A DNA stretch of 64,000 nucleotides from Apostichopus japonicus (lineage: Eukaryota > Echinodermata > Holothuroidea > Aspidochirotida > Stichopodidae): positions 14,689,917 to 14,753,916 of the forward strand of contig NC_092571.1 of the NCBI RefSeq assembly GCF_037975245.1. The letters run 5' to 3'. Numbering within the stretch: the first letter of the stretch is position 1; each line of letters begins with the position of its first letter. The notes beneath the pieces were generated by a model, which was not told where the DNA came from, made no database searches, and saw only the letters and a program-made list of their open reading frames with translations. A program made the position numbers and the translations under genes. Shown here piece after piece: positions 46,271-59,176 of the stretch.

Positions 46271-46754
46271 CAGTGCTGCCAAGTCACCCGCTTTGGGCGG
46301 GTGTCACCCGCATTTTCGGGTCGTCTCCCGCTCACCCGCCCACCTGTCCGAATCTCCCGCATTTTCCAAATAACTCCCGCGTTTTTGAAGAATCTCCCGC
46401 ATTGTGGGCCCACAGAGTTTTTCCTGTGAAAGTAATCATTGCTAGCGTGAAATTCATTTCATCACACCAAAATGCGAATTATCTCAGAACCGCCAGGATC
46501 GGAAATAACTCAAAGCCGATCGTGCTAAATATGCCCGGCTGAAAGCAACGTTACCGATACGATTGAGACAGTATAGATTCAGCTTAGATGACCCGGGAAG
46601 TGATGTTTCCGGCCATCTGAGGGGCCGTAAGATCCCAAAATTTTCTTGTACGCTTCGCGCCAACTCATGGTGGCGCTCCGCTTAGATGGTGTAAGTAACC
46701 AACAGCACCAGACAATTTTCACCCACCTAAAAAACATCTGACCTTGGCAACTCT
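46271..46754 (+). mobile_element. hAT-type MITE, with 8-bp flanking duplication
   Basis: Starts CAGTGCTGCCAAGTCACCCG and ends ACCTTGGCAACTCT(G). The termini are inverted repeats (CAGWGYTGCCAAG). GCATATAT occurs immediately before (46263-46270) and again at 46755-46762, an 8-bp duplication expected of hAT. The final G of the element could be shared with the duplication. The interior has a run of TCTCCCGCATTTT-like words (46310-46400) and a GCGCCAACTCATGGTGGCGC segment near 46650. There is no transposase; open frames across it are artefacts. Confidence 0.85.
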
Positions 46755-46762
46755 GCATATAT

Positions 46763-49635
46763 ATGTAAGCTTCCTCAAGTGTTATGTATTACAGTACCTA
46801 CATACTGTATATTAGTGTATACCTAGACTTCCATCCTGTTGGCATCAAACAGTACATCCTAGTTGAAATGTAATTTCATTGGTTAACAGCTTTTGTATAA
46901 CAGTTCCTGAGTACAATTTTATGTAAAGTTAAATATTAACAGTTCAAAGTATTGAAGTGTGTACTACCTGTACAGTAGTCTAATATGTACAGTAAACACT
47001 TGGTTTGAATATAGGCATTTGCATGTATGAAGTTCATGTCTGCTGCCACCATATTTATTCAGAGGTTTGTAATATGTTGAGACTCAACTGTTTGGTCATT
47101 TAGACAAGAAAGATAAACACTGCAGTGTTTGCACATTAATCAATTCGTAGAATTTATGAAAGAATTCAACAAATCCTGAAAAAAAACTACTGTACTACCT
47201 TCGTGAAATGTTTTATGGCACAGACATTTTGTTTGAATGTTAACGTGAATGATATGCTGAAAATGTCTAGACTGGTTTTGTGTGGAAGTAAAATATATGC
47301 ACACAAAAAAATATATAAAATAAAGGTTTTCTGAAAGCCTTGAAACCTACTGGCACATTTAGAGCTCTAAGCAAACCTTTCAGATATTGATGGATCACAA
47401 TCCAGAATTCATCAAGTTCCATGGAGAAGATAATAAATCATATTTGAAATTTAAATCAAAATTTAAAGGACAGGTACAGTATGTTTGAACCGAACAAAAT
47501 TGACAAATGTTGTAAAGATCAATGGATTCTTTAGATGGTTAATAATAGGTCCTCTTAAATATTAATTGAAGTATGTCAGTAGTCTGCTGCCAAATTAAGA
47601 CAATTTGGACCATCAGGTGTACATAGAGCTTTTAACACTCTCAATTATTTTCTTTCTTTAAGGTAAGACAGTAGTCAAGAATCTCGCCACTCTAATTTTG
47701 CTCTAAAACTTCAGTATCGTGCCTATCACCACTACCATTTCATTTTCAGAACTCCTTTCGTGTTGTTTTTTGGGAAGCTCTCTTTCAATTAAAAGCAGTA
47801 TGTAGAGGGTTGATGACAAAATGTCTTTAAACAATTTGGACTTGCAAATAATTCTTTGGCCATTACAAGTGTGCATTCTCCCTCCCTCCTCCCTTCCCCC
47901 TAGTAAAAAAGCCTTTGCAAATTCAGGTAATAATGTACCGCCCCCTCCTGCTTCCTCCCCTCCGGCCCCCTCCCTCCCCTCCCTCTCCCTCCCCCATTCC
48001 ACTCCCATCAAATAATCCCGGTAAGCTTTAACTATATACTGGAAAAAAAGATAACAAGATTATTGGAGCTAGTCCCCAGTTTGGGTCCCACCTCCCTCGT
48101 TCTCAGCCTGGTCGAATAGGCTGATCTGGGGAGCGATGCCAGCTATGAATAGTTTGTGTCAATAAAGATGGCTGTTATCATAATATCGCCACACCACTAC
48201 CCTGGATGTAATGTAGAACTACTGAATAAGTCCCCATTTATGTGTCCACAATGTTATTTCCATTACCTAGCAATAACATACTAAGTCTCATTTCCTCTTA
48301 ATTGCAATCCCTCAGCAGTTTTTTTATCGTATTTTTTTTGATGTCCTCGGATTTGCCTTTGTTGAACTTCCATTATCCCAGCGGCCGCTTATCCCGTTCA
48401 TTAACGCGACCCGAAGGGAAGAACTGACCCACTATAATTATCCACCGTATATTCATTCAGAGACTTTGTACCTGTACACATAATTGCTGAATCAATGTAC
48501 AGAGAGATTTTTTTAATTAAACATTTACCTGAAAGTGACAATTATATTCGCGGTTACCAAGCGATAGTTTCTGGTGTTGTAATTTGTTTATCTGTACTGT
48601 GCTGAAATTAAAATTGTACATTATGTTGTGATGAACATGAATGAAGAATATTGCATTGGCTTCATTGAATAGCTCAAATCTTGTTTTGAAAATAAAGAGG
48701 ATTCTCTTCTCATGCCTATCTGTAACTTTTAATTTAATCATTGTCTCGCCTCTGTAATTTAGCTCTGGGAAAAGTACAAACTCAACATAAATTTGTAACA
48801 ATTATATAGTCTCTGGCCTCGTGGCGAATCCGTTCCGCTGGTTTTGTGAACTTCATGCCAGCTACTCACAACCTTTCTGTGTAGTATAGTAATCCACACA
48901 GCTATCGAATAGATCTATGCTCAACAGTACAGTACAATAGGCATAGAAACTTCTCCCCAGCTTATTGGTGATGATGATGATATTAATCTAGATAGGGGAT
49001 AGTGGTAATATCGCTACAACAGCAGAAAGAAAGAAAGAAGTCTTTATTATCGCAGATTTATGGAATATTTTGACCAAGCGGGAATGAATGGCAAAAGGGG
49101 AGAGGATTCCCTTTCATTCACCCATGGTATAATTTGCTGTCGGTATTGACAGGAGTTTATTAAAAAATGCGTGCTACAGCGTCAGTGTGGCGGAGTGACT
49201 TTCAGAAAGGGAGTTCTTTTACAGTCTCTACGTATATCGTAGAAACATAGAGGGGGCAAAGAAAAAATAACTGGAATTCTGCAAAGAAGTAGTTGAACAT
49301 GATTTGAAAGGATGATTTGTAAAGGATGAAAATTGTGAGTCCTATATATAGCTTCTGGTGCTTATTCATATATGCATGCATGTAGCTGATTTCAAAGTTC
49401 CTGTGTGGTACAGTAAGGGACAAATAATGACAACATCTCTGTCAGTTTTTATGGAGATGTCCATAAGGAAAGTAGTAAACGTGGATTTTTTATTTGATTA
49501 AACCTTTTATGGAGTGACTTTGCAACCTGAGGAAAACAATAACTTCCTGGTAGGTTCTTGTCAGTTGGATTCTTGTGGGAATATTGTGGAATCACTTTGA
49601 AGTTCTAGGGAAAAACTTTGGACACCAACGGAAAA
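46763..49635. other. Stretch without supported gene
   Basis: Includes a roughly 120-base polypyrimidine (CCT-rich) block at 47880-48000 that creates long motif-free frames, otherwise AT-rich sequence. Confidence 0.4.
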
Positions 49636-49845
49636 ATTGTCATTGGCATACAGTAGTAAGTAATTTTGGTATTCCATTTTTTTAAATTTATATATTTGTT
49701 TTCTGTTTGGAGATTTGTGTTTATTTAAAGGTCCAGTGGTTATACAGTTACAGTGAAAATTGTCATTGGCATACAGTAGTAAGTAATTTTGGTATTCCTT
49801 TTTTTTGTAATGTATATATTTGTTTTCTGTTTGGAGATTGTGTCT
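49636..49845. repeat. Two copies of a roughly 90-bp repeat, 122 bp apart
   Basis: ATTGTCATTGGCATACAGTA, then GTAAGTAATTTTGGTATTCC and ATATATTTGTTTTCTGTTTG, is present at 49636-49720 and again at 49758-49840 in the same order and orientation. Confidence 0.9.
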
Positions 49846-50210
49846 CAATTTCTTTTCAACTACTTAACCATATAGCAAAAGATAGCTGTGTGGATCCCCT
49901 TCCCCACCCCCCCTCTCCATGCATTATAGAGCACTGACAACTATTCAGCATTGACTGACTGAGTCACAATTGAAAGTTTCATTTGATATGCAGCACTGTG
50001 AATCAGTCAGTTAATGCTGAATAGTTGTCAGTGCTCTATACTGCATAGAGGGGGGGGGGGGGAGGGGATCCACACTGCTATCTTTTGCTATATGGTTAAG
50101 TAATAATAATAATAAGACATAATTTTTATTTAGCGCCAAACAAACTATGAAATAATTCTCATAGCGCTTAACATAATCATAATAATAATAGTAGTTTGAA
50201 AAGAAATTAG
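49843..50210. mobile_element. Foldback hairpin (about 110-bp arms) with an insertion in one arm
   Basis: The left arm (49843-49970) and right arm (49996-50102, then 50188-50210) are inverted copies sharing ACTTAACCATATAGCAAAAG, GTGTGGATCCCC, a C-rich tract and AGAGCACTGACAACTATTC. The loop is only about 26 bases. The outermost words (AATTTCTTTTCAACTAC and its mirror) are separated from the main right arm by about 86 bases beginning with TAATAATAATAATAAG. That segment contains TTTAGCGCC and ATAGCGCTTAA and is absent from the left arm. Confidence 0.88.
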
Positions 50211-53200
50211 AATAAGCCTGTTGCATTGAATTTTTTTTTTTTTTAATTTGTTTATTATCAAATTTAGTATCAGGTATAATTAAATGCTTTAATATTTAGG
50301 TCACAAGATTAGCAACTATTTACTTACACCTATAACAAAGACAACAAAATATAATAATAAAACTAGACCTGTAAAACTTCAGTTGTTATGTTAAAGTGAA
50401 GTACTTTTGCTAGTAAATGGATATATTTACTTCACTCGTTGCTCACGTCTCTGTCTACCCACACCAAGTGCATTCTCCCTATGACCTGTTTAAAGCTAAT
50501 TGCAGAAACTAATTGTAAATATACGTATAGTGAACTAAGGTACTCTGCTAGTAAATGATAGCATACGCACATTAAAAGCCCCATTGAGTTACACACTAAA
50601 TCACAAAAGTAATGTGGTCTCTAAGTCTAGATAGAAGTTCTCTCTAGCTAACACTACCCATCACTGGATAGCTGACAAGTTGGCCATCCATGGCACCATC
50701 AATTTTCTGTATCATGACCATGCAGATTTTTTGCTATATGAGAGCCTGAAATTTTCATCATTTGTATACAAACCTCTTTACTCAGCAGTAAACAATTTTG
50801 GTACCACTGCTCCTGGGAAGCCTAAAGGGGTCTAAAATTGCCACAATGTTCCCAATCCTTGTACTTCCAGTCATGCTCATCAACATGCAAGCCCCTTCCC
50901 CGCCCAAAAAAAAAAAAAACCTGATTGGAAAGATGTTCTCCTTCTGCTTGTTGGCACTTTTGCTGAAGGAGAACACTGGGGTGGAACGATATATACTCTA
51001 AAAGTCCTGAGTATAGTACCCCACCAAATGGATACATGACTAATATATTACACGAATACAGATAATCAACAAAAAGAACCAAGATGTCTGTTACTGGAAC
51101 AAATTTTCTACAGTGGTCAAAATATAAATCAATAATTGATCTAAAAAATAAAGTGATTAAAGATAAAATGTTCAAGTAAAGAAGCTCATTTACTATTTGT
51201 AAACATTTACCTTCCTTATACTGTGTTTTGAGGGTATTTAGTCTTTGCTTTAACCCCCTTAAATTTGTACTATCATTATAGCAGGAAGTTTCACACAAAA
51301 TTCAACTTTATTAGCTGTTATGAGCTTGTCCAGGGTGCTTCACCCCTTAAAGAGGTAGTCTGTATAGGGCCCAAATTATAGCATGCTATTATTGCTAGAA
51401 GTTTCCAAAAAGTACTTTCCTGGAGGTCTTTACTCTCCAAATTGTACGGAGACATTCTAAATGAATACACAGGATGTTTGAGTGTCCCAGTGAGGTAAAT
51501 TTCCTCCAGGGTGATAAAAAAATTAGTTTCATAATTTTGACTAAATGTGACCATTTTTGAAAATCTGGCATATTTGGGGCCAATACAGCATACCTTTAAA
51601 ACCTGTAGGTCTTTTCGTCTTGAAGATTACGTTATTTCAACCAGGAAATTGAGCAGGACTTACACCTCTGCCAGGAGGAAGTGCGTTATTCCCAGGATAA
51701 GTTTCACTGGCATCATTGTCTATATAAGCTACAGGATTAAAGTTGAAGCTGCTATCAATGTTTAAATAAAGGAAAGGTAAATAATAAAAAAAAAATCACC
51801 AGCAGTTTTGGATCAGGAAGTAAGTGCATGCAGACCTTAAAGAGGCAAGCTCTCTGCATTTGGTTGAAAATATCTCAATGTTCTGGCTATTTTTCCAAAC
51901 TTTTTAGCATTTTATACTAGTACCAGGGGGGGGGAGGAGGTGGGGAGGGGGCATCAATTGTTCCTGGCAGATTGGTCTAAACAGAGAGGCTCTTGGACCC
52001 TTGAAACAAGTCAGCTCATCGGGCACCACAGTTCTTAGAAAACTATCACCTTTCTGGACCATGAGGAAATTTTAACAATGGTACCTCAAGTTTTCAACCT
52101 GGCTACGAAGTCCAACACTTTGCACCTAGTGATACATCGGCTGCCGAGTTTCACTCAAAAGCCATCCCACCCCCCCCCCCCCCACAGACCAAGGTTCCTT
52201 AGTGAAGGCATCTTTTGCCCTTCCACCTGACCAGAGCTGAGGCCTCTTCCCAGCCAACGAGATCAAATGAGTCTAGAGATGTGTTTATACGGATATTTGA
52301 GTGGGTGGAACAAATGTTCCAGCGATGGTTGCAGATGGGTTTGAAGCTAAGTTGACAAAACTTGTAACAAGATTTTTATTGTGAAATTTCAGGTTCCTTT
52401 TGAAAAGGGCTTTTTCTTTCAGTTTAGATCTTTAAGGTACATATCCTGGATGGTCAGCTATTGTAATTTCAACAAAAGAGGTGGGATCGAGTCTTGATCA
52501 GAAAGCTGGTGCGATTTCATTCAAATTGTTACCATTCTTTGGGAAAAGGGCAGTAATCCTTGTTTGGTATGCTTGGCTGGTCATGACCAAGGTATATAGA
52601 GCTATAACAGGAAGGCGATACACACACAATTCACGAGGAAGGCACTGTAAATTGTGAGCTGGGAATTACTTGAATGTAACAGTGTGGAAAAATGCTTAGC
52701 TCATCTAGTTAAAGAATTTTACAACTCACAAGGAAAATGTGGTATCGTCAGTTGAAATACGATTGTGTATTGAGATCGGTTGAAAAGCAGATCTGAAGGC
52801 TCTTTGTTCATCAGTTGTAATATTGATCACTTGGGACAAGTTTTATATGTCTGATATTGACAGAGTTAAAGTTGACTTTCATAATAATGTTTGCTCTCCA
52901 ATCGACAAGCAAGGTTGACTAAAGGGGATTTTTTTTTTCCCTTGGCAGCCAAATTTCTGTTCCCATACTGAGGTGTTTGTTGCTATGACCAATCATTGAC
53001 ATCCCACAAGTAACTTCTAATAGTTTGCAGTTTACTGTATTGTACAAGACACCAAGAGTTTTAAGCTACCCAGGAGGGAAGTGGAGTAAGTACCAGAAAA
53101 CAAATGCTTGCAGTGCCCTGCACACAGGACATTCAGAATTTTAAACGTCCATGTCGACAATTCAACCGTTTTCAATATGTCACAGGATTCAATTGCCACG

Positions 53201-54296
53201 GACTTAATGTATTTGTGATCAACTGGAGTTGGGAAGAGGAAGTGTTTGAGAAAGGATTGCTTTGAGTATTGACACCTAAAACAGAAACTGCCAAGAATGC
53301 CAGCTAAAAATACAGTATTTCTTGGTGTAATGTATAGACTTTGGTGACTTCTGTTGTGTGGAATTGGATTCATAGCCAACAGTGAACAATTGTTTAAAGG
53401 TATCTTGTAGGGTCAGATTGAAAACTTTTTTCAAATTAAGTTGTTTGACGAGCACATCCACGAATCATCCATTTTTCCGGCTCTCTCTCTTCGAATGCAG
53501 TTCTCCATTAACATTGAGATTGGTTCGACTGTCTTTCGGTGATATTTCTTGATAATTTGAATATTTCTCAAGAGAAATTTACAGTAACTTGCTTCCAGAA
53601 TTAGTCAATTTCCATGCCTTTTGACACAAGCTTCGGTTTCTTCTCAAATACTCTGACCTTTTATATCACCATGCAGAAGCCAGTACCAAACAGCAATGTT
53701 TAGTATCTATATAGGTGATAACTTGTGGCTATCTCTTCCTGTTCAATAACTACTACACAGAAAGAATTTTTTTCTCCAAGTAAGCTGTTTATTTTCTGTG
53801 GAATATACTGCCCTGGTGTGGGTGACAGGATATCCTTCTCTTCATATCTTATTCAGTATATAGCTTCCACACAGATATTTGGTATGGGAGAGTTAAAATA
53901 TGGAAACACACTGTGTGACCGATAAGGAAGGCAAATTTTTATAACCGAAAAAAAAAAAGTAGTGTGTCCTTCACTGTTACAAACTTAGATTTTAAAATTT
54001 GTTTCTTTTATGAAAGTATGACCTTCCCAGGTAAACTGTTGTTTCACCTGTAGCTTTTTTCAAATTTTACTTATAAATGGAAAGCTTGTAAAATATGCTT
54101 GTTGTATTCATAGCAAAAGAAGAAAAGAATAATCTACACACCACTGCAGACAGAACGATGCACCAAGTATCATTCAAACTACTGGAAATTCAAATGAAAA
54201 AAACAAAGATAATTGTAGTTGATTGAGCTTATTGCTAGAGATGCAAAGAATCTGAATTAAAACAAAGGAATATAGACATCACACATACACAAAAAA
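50211..54296. other. Stretch without supported gene
   Basis: Short or motif-free frames only, including a 158-codon minus-strand frame at 50822-51298 that contains homopolymer-derived FFFFGRGRG and no domain. G- and C-runs occur near 51925 and 52168. Confidence 0.4.
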
Positions 54297-54412
54297 ATGG
54301 AGAATGGAAAAATGCTACCACCAAATGCACATCACCTCGGAAAGCATCACCATTCACGATCGTTGTTACAGAAGTACCAGTCGATGGATTTGGAATCTTC
54401 TCTAATGTTGGA
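54297..54412 (+). CDS. Alternative first coding exon A (gene continues beyond window)
   Basis: ATG at 54297 in an A-rich context (AAAAAAATGG) opens MENGKMLPPNAHHLGKHHHS and RSLLQKYQSMDLESSLML. It reaches a consensus GTAAGT donor at 54413 with two bases (GA) left over. Coding quality is suggested by the start context, the perfect donor and the fact that two further ATG exons downstream (59070, 61441) end in the same phase. No known domain is visible; the short N-terminus is His-rich then amphipathic. It is probably one of several promoter-specific N-termini of a gene lying to the right. Confidence 0.5.
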
Positions 54413-56849
54413 GTAAGTAATGTACAAACTAATCAGTTGTTCAAGGAGGTGGAGGGGAGGGAGGGGGAGGGGGTGGTTGGAAAGGCGGATAAAGTTGGAT
54501 AATTTTGTAAGAGAACTTGGTTAAATGATATATGATACTTTCATTATCTTACATATTCTTTGAAAGTATTGCCCACTGGAACAAGTTTTGAATTACTCTT
54601 AGGGTGTTAGATTTCTATACTTCACTCCTCGTTAACATACAGTGTGCACTGTATTGACCTTACAGGCGCTTTGAGGACAGATTTTGAAAATAAACATCTC
54701 TTTTCTTAATTCCTACATTGAGACTCAAATTCTAGCTTGTGTATCATTTGCTTCCTATAGAGTTCTGAAGATAAATGCAAAGTTTGATATCCACGAAACA
54801 GTTGTAAAGAATATCATCTTAGAACTTTATATCACTAAATTTGTGGACGAGTCAATGATTATAAGTATTGTAGGTATATTGCTATATTCATTGATCGTTA
54901 GGGCTGATTGTGTCTGATTTTGAACATCATTTTTAATAGGGATAGCCTCAGTTTTATATTCATGCACCTTCTGGTCATCTAACCCACCCATCCCCATCCC
55001 CTACCACACCATCCTATCCACTCATGTATGAAATGTAACAGCAGAAGAGCTACTTTACCATAGTTGCCTCATGCATCCTTTGTTTGTCTTTAGGGAGGAA
55101 GTACAGAGGATGTTTTGATCTTTGCATTTTGTGCCAACCAATAGTCTAGTACCTTATTGATACAAATTCCCTCCATAGAATGTCTATAGTAAGCACATAT
55201 GTGATGACAACTTTAATTTAAATGCTACAAAGTATGGTTATAAGCCTAGTTTTTAAAATCATCACATTTTTGCACTGTTAAAAATTCTTTTATGGGAAAA
55301 GAAAATAGCACTTCATATGGCACTTAACCTAAGATATGTTAAAAGATGTTTGCTGACATTTAGAAGCAATGTATGAATGAGTCCCATCCAAACCTTATAT
55401 TTGTATTGTATAGGGTCGTGTCTCCCAATTTGCTATTGGGTGTATTGAAATAAAAGTATATCTCTCCGCCCCCACCCCCACCCCCCCAACCTCTCTTCTT
55501 TATTTTGTTATGTCAACTTTTGGAAAATATACTGGCACCGACCGGTTCACTCAGACTTATCAGCAAGTTGAATGACATGAGTGATGAGAAAACTGATATT
55601 GATCACCACCCAGGTTTACCTTGCTTTTCCTTCGTTTTTTTTTATTTATTTATTTAATTTATATATATTTTTTTAGCAATAGTACTAAAAGTGTCCTTCA
55701 AGGGGATCTTCCATACATAATAAGGAATAATCTCTCTGCTATGTTGTGTTAACAGTGTTCTTAGGAGCTGAGGTGACTCATAAATTTTGGAAGTTTACTC
55801 ACAGTCTATATACAGAATTGTGCAATGTACAGTATACTATGGTGCAATGTGTGTGTATTTTATTACGAAGGGCTTTCGGTTGCATGCAAAAGGTTACTGC
55901 AGACACCCCATTGTTTACATTTATGTTAATGCAAACAATAGGTTTGAAAGCAAAGAATAGGGAAAAAACCCCAGATTTGTCGATCTCAGCGTTTGTGGCG
56001 TGAAAAGGATTGGATCGTAAAATTACGCTTTGAATCTGGTAGGCCATTTGCCTTTGAATCGAGACAGCTTTTAAATTTTGAAAATTTTAATAACATAGCA
56101 AAAATCTTTAAAGGTTAACATGATTACTAAGATTGAAATGAGAGATTAAGGTGCTACCTATTGTTTACTACACAAAGTGAACTGTGTGATCCACTGTAGG
56201 TTGAAGCTGTGAAAAAGAAATCTTAATTTAAGTAGTAAATTTGATAAAATTGACATTTTCAGCCCAGCAGGATCTTCTGTAACAGAATAAGATACTGAGA
56301 AAGTTGATAACTCCACCAAGTGACACATAAAGAAGGACAGACTGTTTTTATTGCAAAAAGGGATAAACAGTGAGAAAATATAGAATAGGAAAATAGTGAA
56401 AAAATGAGTAACACTCAACAGATTCACCATTTAGCTAAAGCAATGTTTACATGCAGGCATCTAATGCCACAATATAAATGGCTTAAATACTGTAACTTGT
56501 TTTAAGTGTGTATCATTGACAGTTTCCAGTAATTACAGTGTATCAGTTAAGGGAAATTTGAAGACAGCTACTGAGGTATCAAGTTACCACATGTACAAAA
56601 AGTAATAAATGGTACTCACGTCAAAAATTCCCCTCAATATCTGGTTCCTTGATTGGATGTAACCCATTTTGACTGCCTAAACCAAATTTGACAAATCCAA
56701 ACATTTTTGCCATTCAAAGTGCTACAGTATGAGGGTATTGTTTTGACCTAAAGATGGAGACAATTTCCAGTATTTTTTGGTTTCGATGACAAGAGAAACC
56801 TACACCTGTATGCAGTCACGATAGTGTTTGTGTGAGGCCTTGCTTGTAG
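54413..56849 (+). other. Stretch without supported gene (likely intron)
   Basis: If the exon at 54297 is real, this is intron. G-rich runs near 54445-54475 and AT-rich sequence; frames at 55746-56430 lack motifs. Confidence 0.35.
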
Positions 56850-57790
56850 GGTAACTTGGATGAATGTCATACTTGATGTGTCCAATATTGAGTAGAAGAA
56901 CTTATTTTCTTGGAGTTCATAGGTCATTTGAGGTCACCAGATGTCAAGCTGTTAAAATTTTGTATAACACCATATCTCAAGATTGGCACTTGATGAAACT
57001 CATACTTGGTATGTAAATGTTCTTTATTATATAAGTAGAAAGAATCCTATTGCTGTTGGTTGATTTCAAAGGTCATTTAAAGGTCAAACTGAAAAGTTTG
57101 TAAACAGGATATCCCCAGATGGGAAACTAACAAATCTCATGCTTTGCATGTGGATGCTGAGATCAATATTAAGCACAATAACCCTATCAAGGGTCATTTG
57201 AGGTCACCAAAGGTGAAATTATGAAACCCTTGTAAACACAATTTCAAAAGATGAAAAACTTTTGACAGATCGCATACTTAGCATGTGTATGTCCTATATT
57301 GAGTAGAAGAACCCTATTGTTTTTTTGTGGAGTACAAAGGTCATCTCAGGTCACCAGAGGTCAAACTGAAAACTTTGTTATCTCTCAAGTTAGGAAGCAA
57401 GGTTAATTTTCATACTTAGAATGTAGATACATTATAGTGGGGTAGAAGAAACCTATTGTTGTTATCTGAGGTTAACAGAGTTCAAGCACTAAAAATCTTG
57501 TAAACATATCACATTACAACAAGTATGAATACTTTTCACACTTAGCAGGTCTGTGCATCATATTAAGTATAAGAACCTTATTGTTTTTGGTAGAGGTCAT
57601 CTGAGGTCACCAGACTTCAAATACTGAAAAGTTGTAAACACTTTATCTGAAGATAGGAGACAGGATACTCATCATACTTATTGTGTGGAATTGTTATATT
57701 AAGTAAAAGAAATGTCTTATCAGTGGAGGTCAAAGGTCACCAGAGTTCAAATATTGGAAACCTTGTAACACAGGAATAGCTCTGTTAGGA
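56850..57790. repeat. ~130-bp minisatellite with AGGTCA direct repeats
   Basis: About seven degenerate units of roughly 130 bases. A typical unit contains AGTAGAAGAACCCTATTGTT, AGGTCATTTGAGGTCACCAG, then CTTGTAAACAC, ATATCTCAAG and CATACTTAGCATGT. Within units AGGTCA half-sites recur at 10-base steps (6 + 4 spacing), for example 57338-57363 (three perfect copies), 56921-56946, 57191-57216 and 57594-57609. Confidence 0.9.
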
Positions 57791-59069
57791 AGACCTGCCT
57801 TAATCCCTATATAACATAATTTTCCCATTGAAATGCTACACTATCAGCACTCATTTGTATATATGTACAGTCATACTGTAGTGCATATATGGTATCGCTC
57901 GTTAGAATTTTGCATCTCTACCAGCATAACAGTTGAAGTACTTCAACCTCTCTCAGTGGCATGTGCTCTACCCTCGCACCGGAAACAGTGAATTTTCTGT
58001 ACATTATTGGTACAAATCTTATACCTGCTTAATTTGTCACTACAGTCAATAATCTAGTTTCTCAGCTTGTTGTACTGGTAACATCTTCCTTCAGTCCCCT
58101 GTGGAGATAAAAGGGATATAATGAGCAAGATAGATAGAGAGAGCGACTCTAATCCAGACAGCCAAAGGTTTTGTTTACTTCTGCCACGCATATAGAATGG
58201 TTGCATGTACATGTGGATTCAGTTCAGTGTACAGCAGAACTGTTTACAGTACCCATGGAGAACCCATGGCCGCCAGTACAAAGTCCTCACTTAGCAAGGT
58301 GTTAAACAACAACCCTCTTCACTGGAAGGTTTCATTTATTAACAGTGGTATCATGACTCTGCATTTATCCAGACCTATACAGTATATTAACCACACAGGA
58401 GGCACGGTTCAGTGAACGTTCCATGTAAAACATTTCTTTCAGATGCAAACCGAGGACTTGTGACAATTTCTTTCTTCTTTTGGTAACTCGGTGGATGTTT
58501 GTTTTCAAGATGTTAGCCCTGATGAATTCTTTCTTAATCGGACTGTGGTAAATTGGATCTGTGTCTGTTTTCTTTCAGCTCTTTTAAGCTGTTAATGTTT
58601 TTGGTATTAGGGCAACCATAGTGTAGGAAGGAAGACGCTCAGAGTTATATATTTTGAGTGTTAATATTATCGTTTCTAGAATGTCAAGCAGAACAGGAAG
58701 ATTTTTCTCCTTGAACAAATATACATGGAAATTCACACTTTCATTCTCTCATTAGGATCCGTGGATATTTGCTGCTCCAGCATGGTTTGACACCAATGTT
58801 ATAAAGAGAGAAATGAGCCCCGCTTTCAGTTTTCTGTTTGGATGATGAGTGCTACAGTATTACTGTAAATTTTGTTTCCTGGAACTTGTGTTTTTATTGC
58901 AAGGTTATCAGCCTCGGAGGATATTTTGGGGCTCAGGTTTATCAAGTTTTATATTTTAACCTTCTCAGTTGTCAAGTCATTGTTGATTTTGAAACATTTC
59001 AAGAGTTTAATTTAGAATGTTAATTTGCTAAAAAGAGAGGATATCGGAACTACCAAAAAATACAGTAAA
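57791..59069 (+). other. Stretch without supported gene (likely intron)
   Basis: A 72-codon ATG frame at 58197 (MVACTCGFSSVYSRTVYS) has no consensus donor. It is not called as an exon. Confidence 0.35.
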
Positions 59070-59176
59070 ATGCCTTCAACAACATATCCGGGAGATTTGC
59101 ACCACCGGCTTTGCAATGGCCCGAAAAAGCTGTATACTAAAGATCTTTGCAAGGGTCTGAGTGATTCTTTGGACCA
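59070..59176 (+). CDS. Alternative first coding exon B
   Basis: ATG at 59070 (GTAAAATGC context) opens MPSTTYPGDLHHRLCNGP and KKLYTKDLCKGLSDSLD, then a GTAAGT donor at 59177 with two bases (CA) left over. This is the same exit phase as the exons at 54297 and 61441. It has no recognisable domain. The likely role is an isoform-specific N-terminus. Confidence 0.5.

Noticed and set aside
46232-46542. Pro/Arg-rich plus-strand frames
   Set aside because: They come from the CTCCCGCATT word array of the hAT MITE at 46271.
47703-48015. Long frames on both strands rich in Gly/Glu or Pro/Ser
   Set aside because: They are translations of a CCT-rich low-complexity block.
50822-51298. 158-codon minus-strand frame
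   Set aside because: No motif. Part of it is homopolymer-derived (FFFFGRGRG), the flanks lack convincing splice sites, and an overlapping plus-strand frame is equally open.
53032-53461. 115- and 61-codon minus-strand frames
   Set aside because: No motif or splice context. Composition matches random AT-rich sequence.
58197-58415. 72-codon ATG frame that might be a fourth alternative first exon
   Set aside because: No GTAAGT-like donor; the only phase-2 GT (CAGTATAT) is weak.
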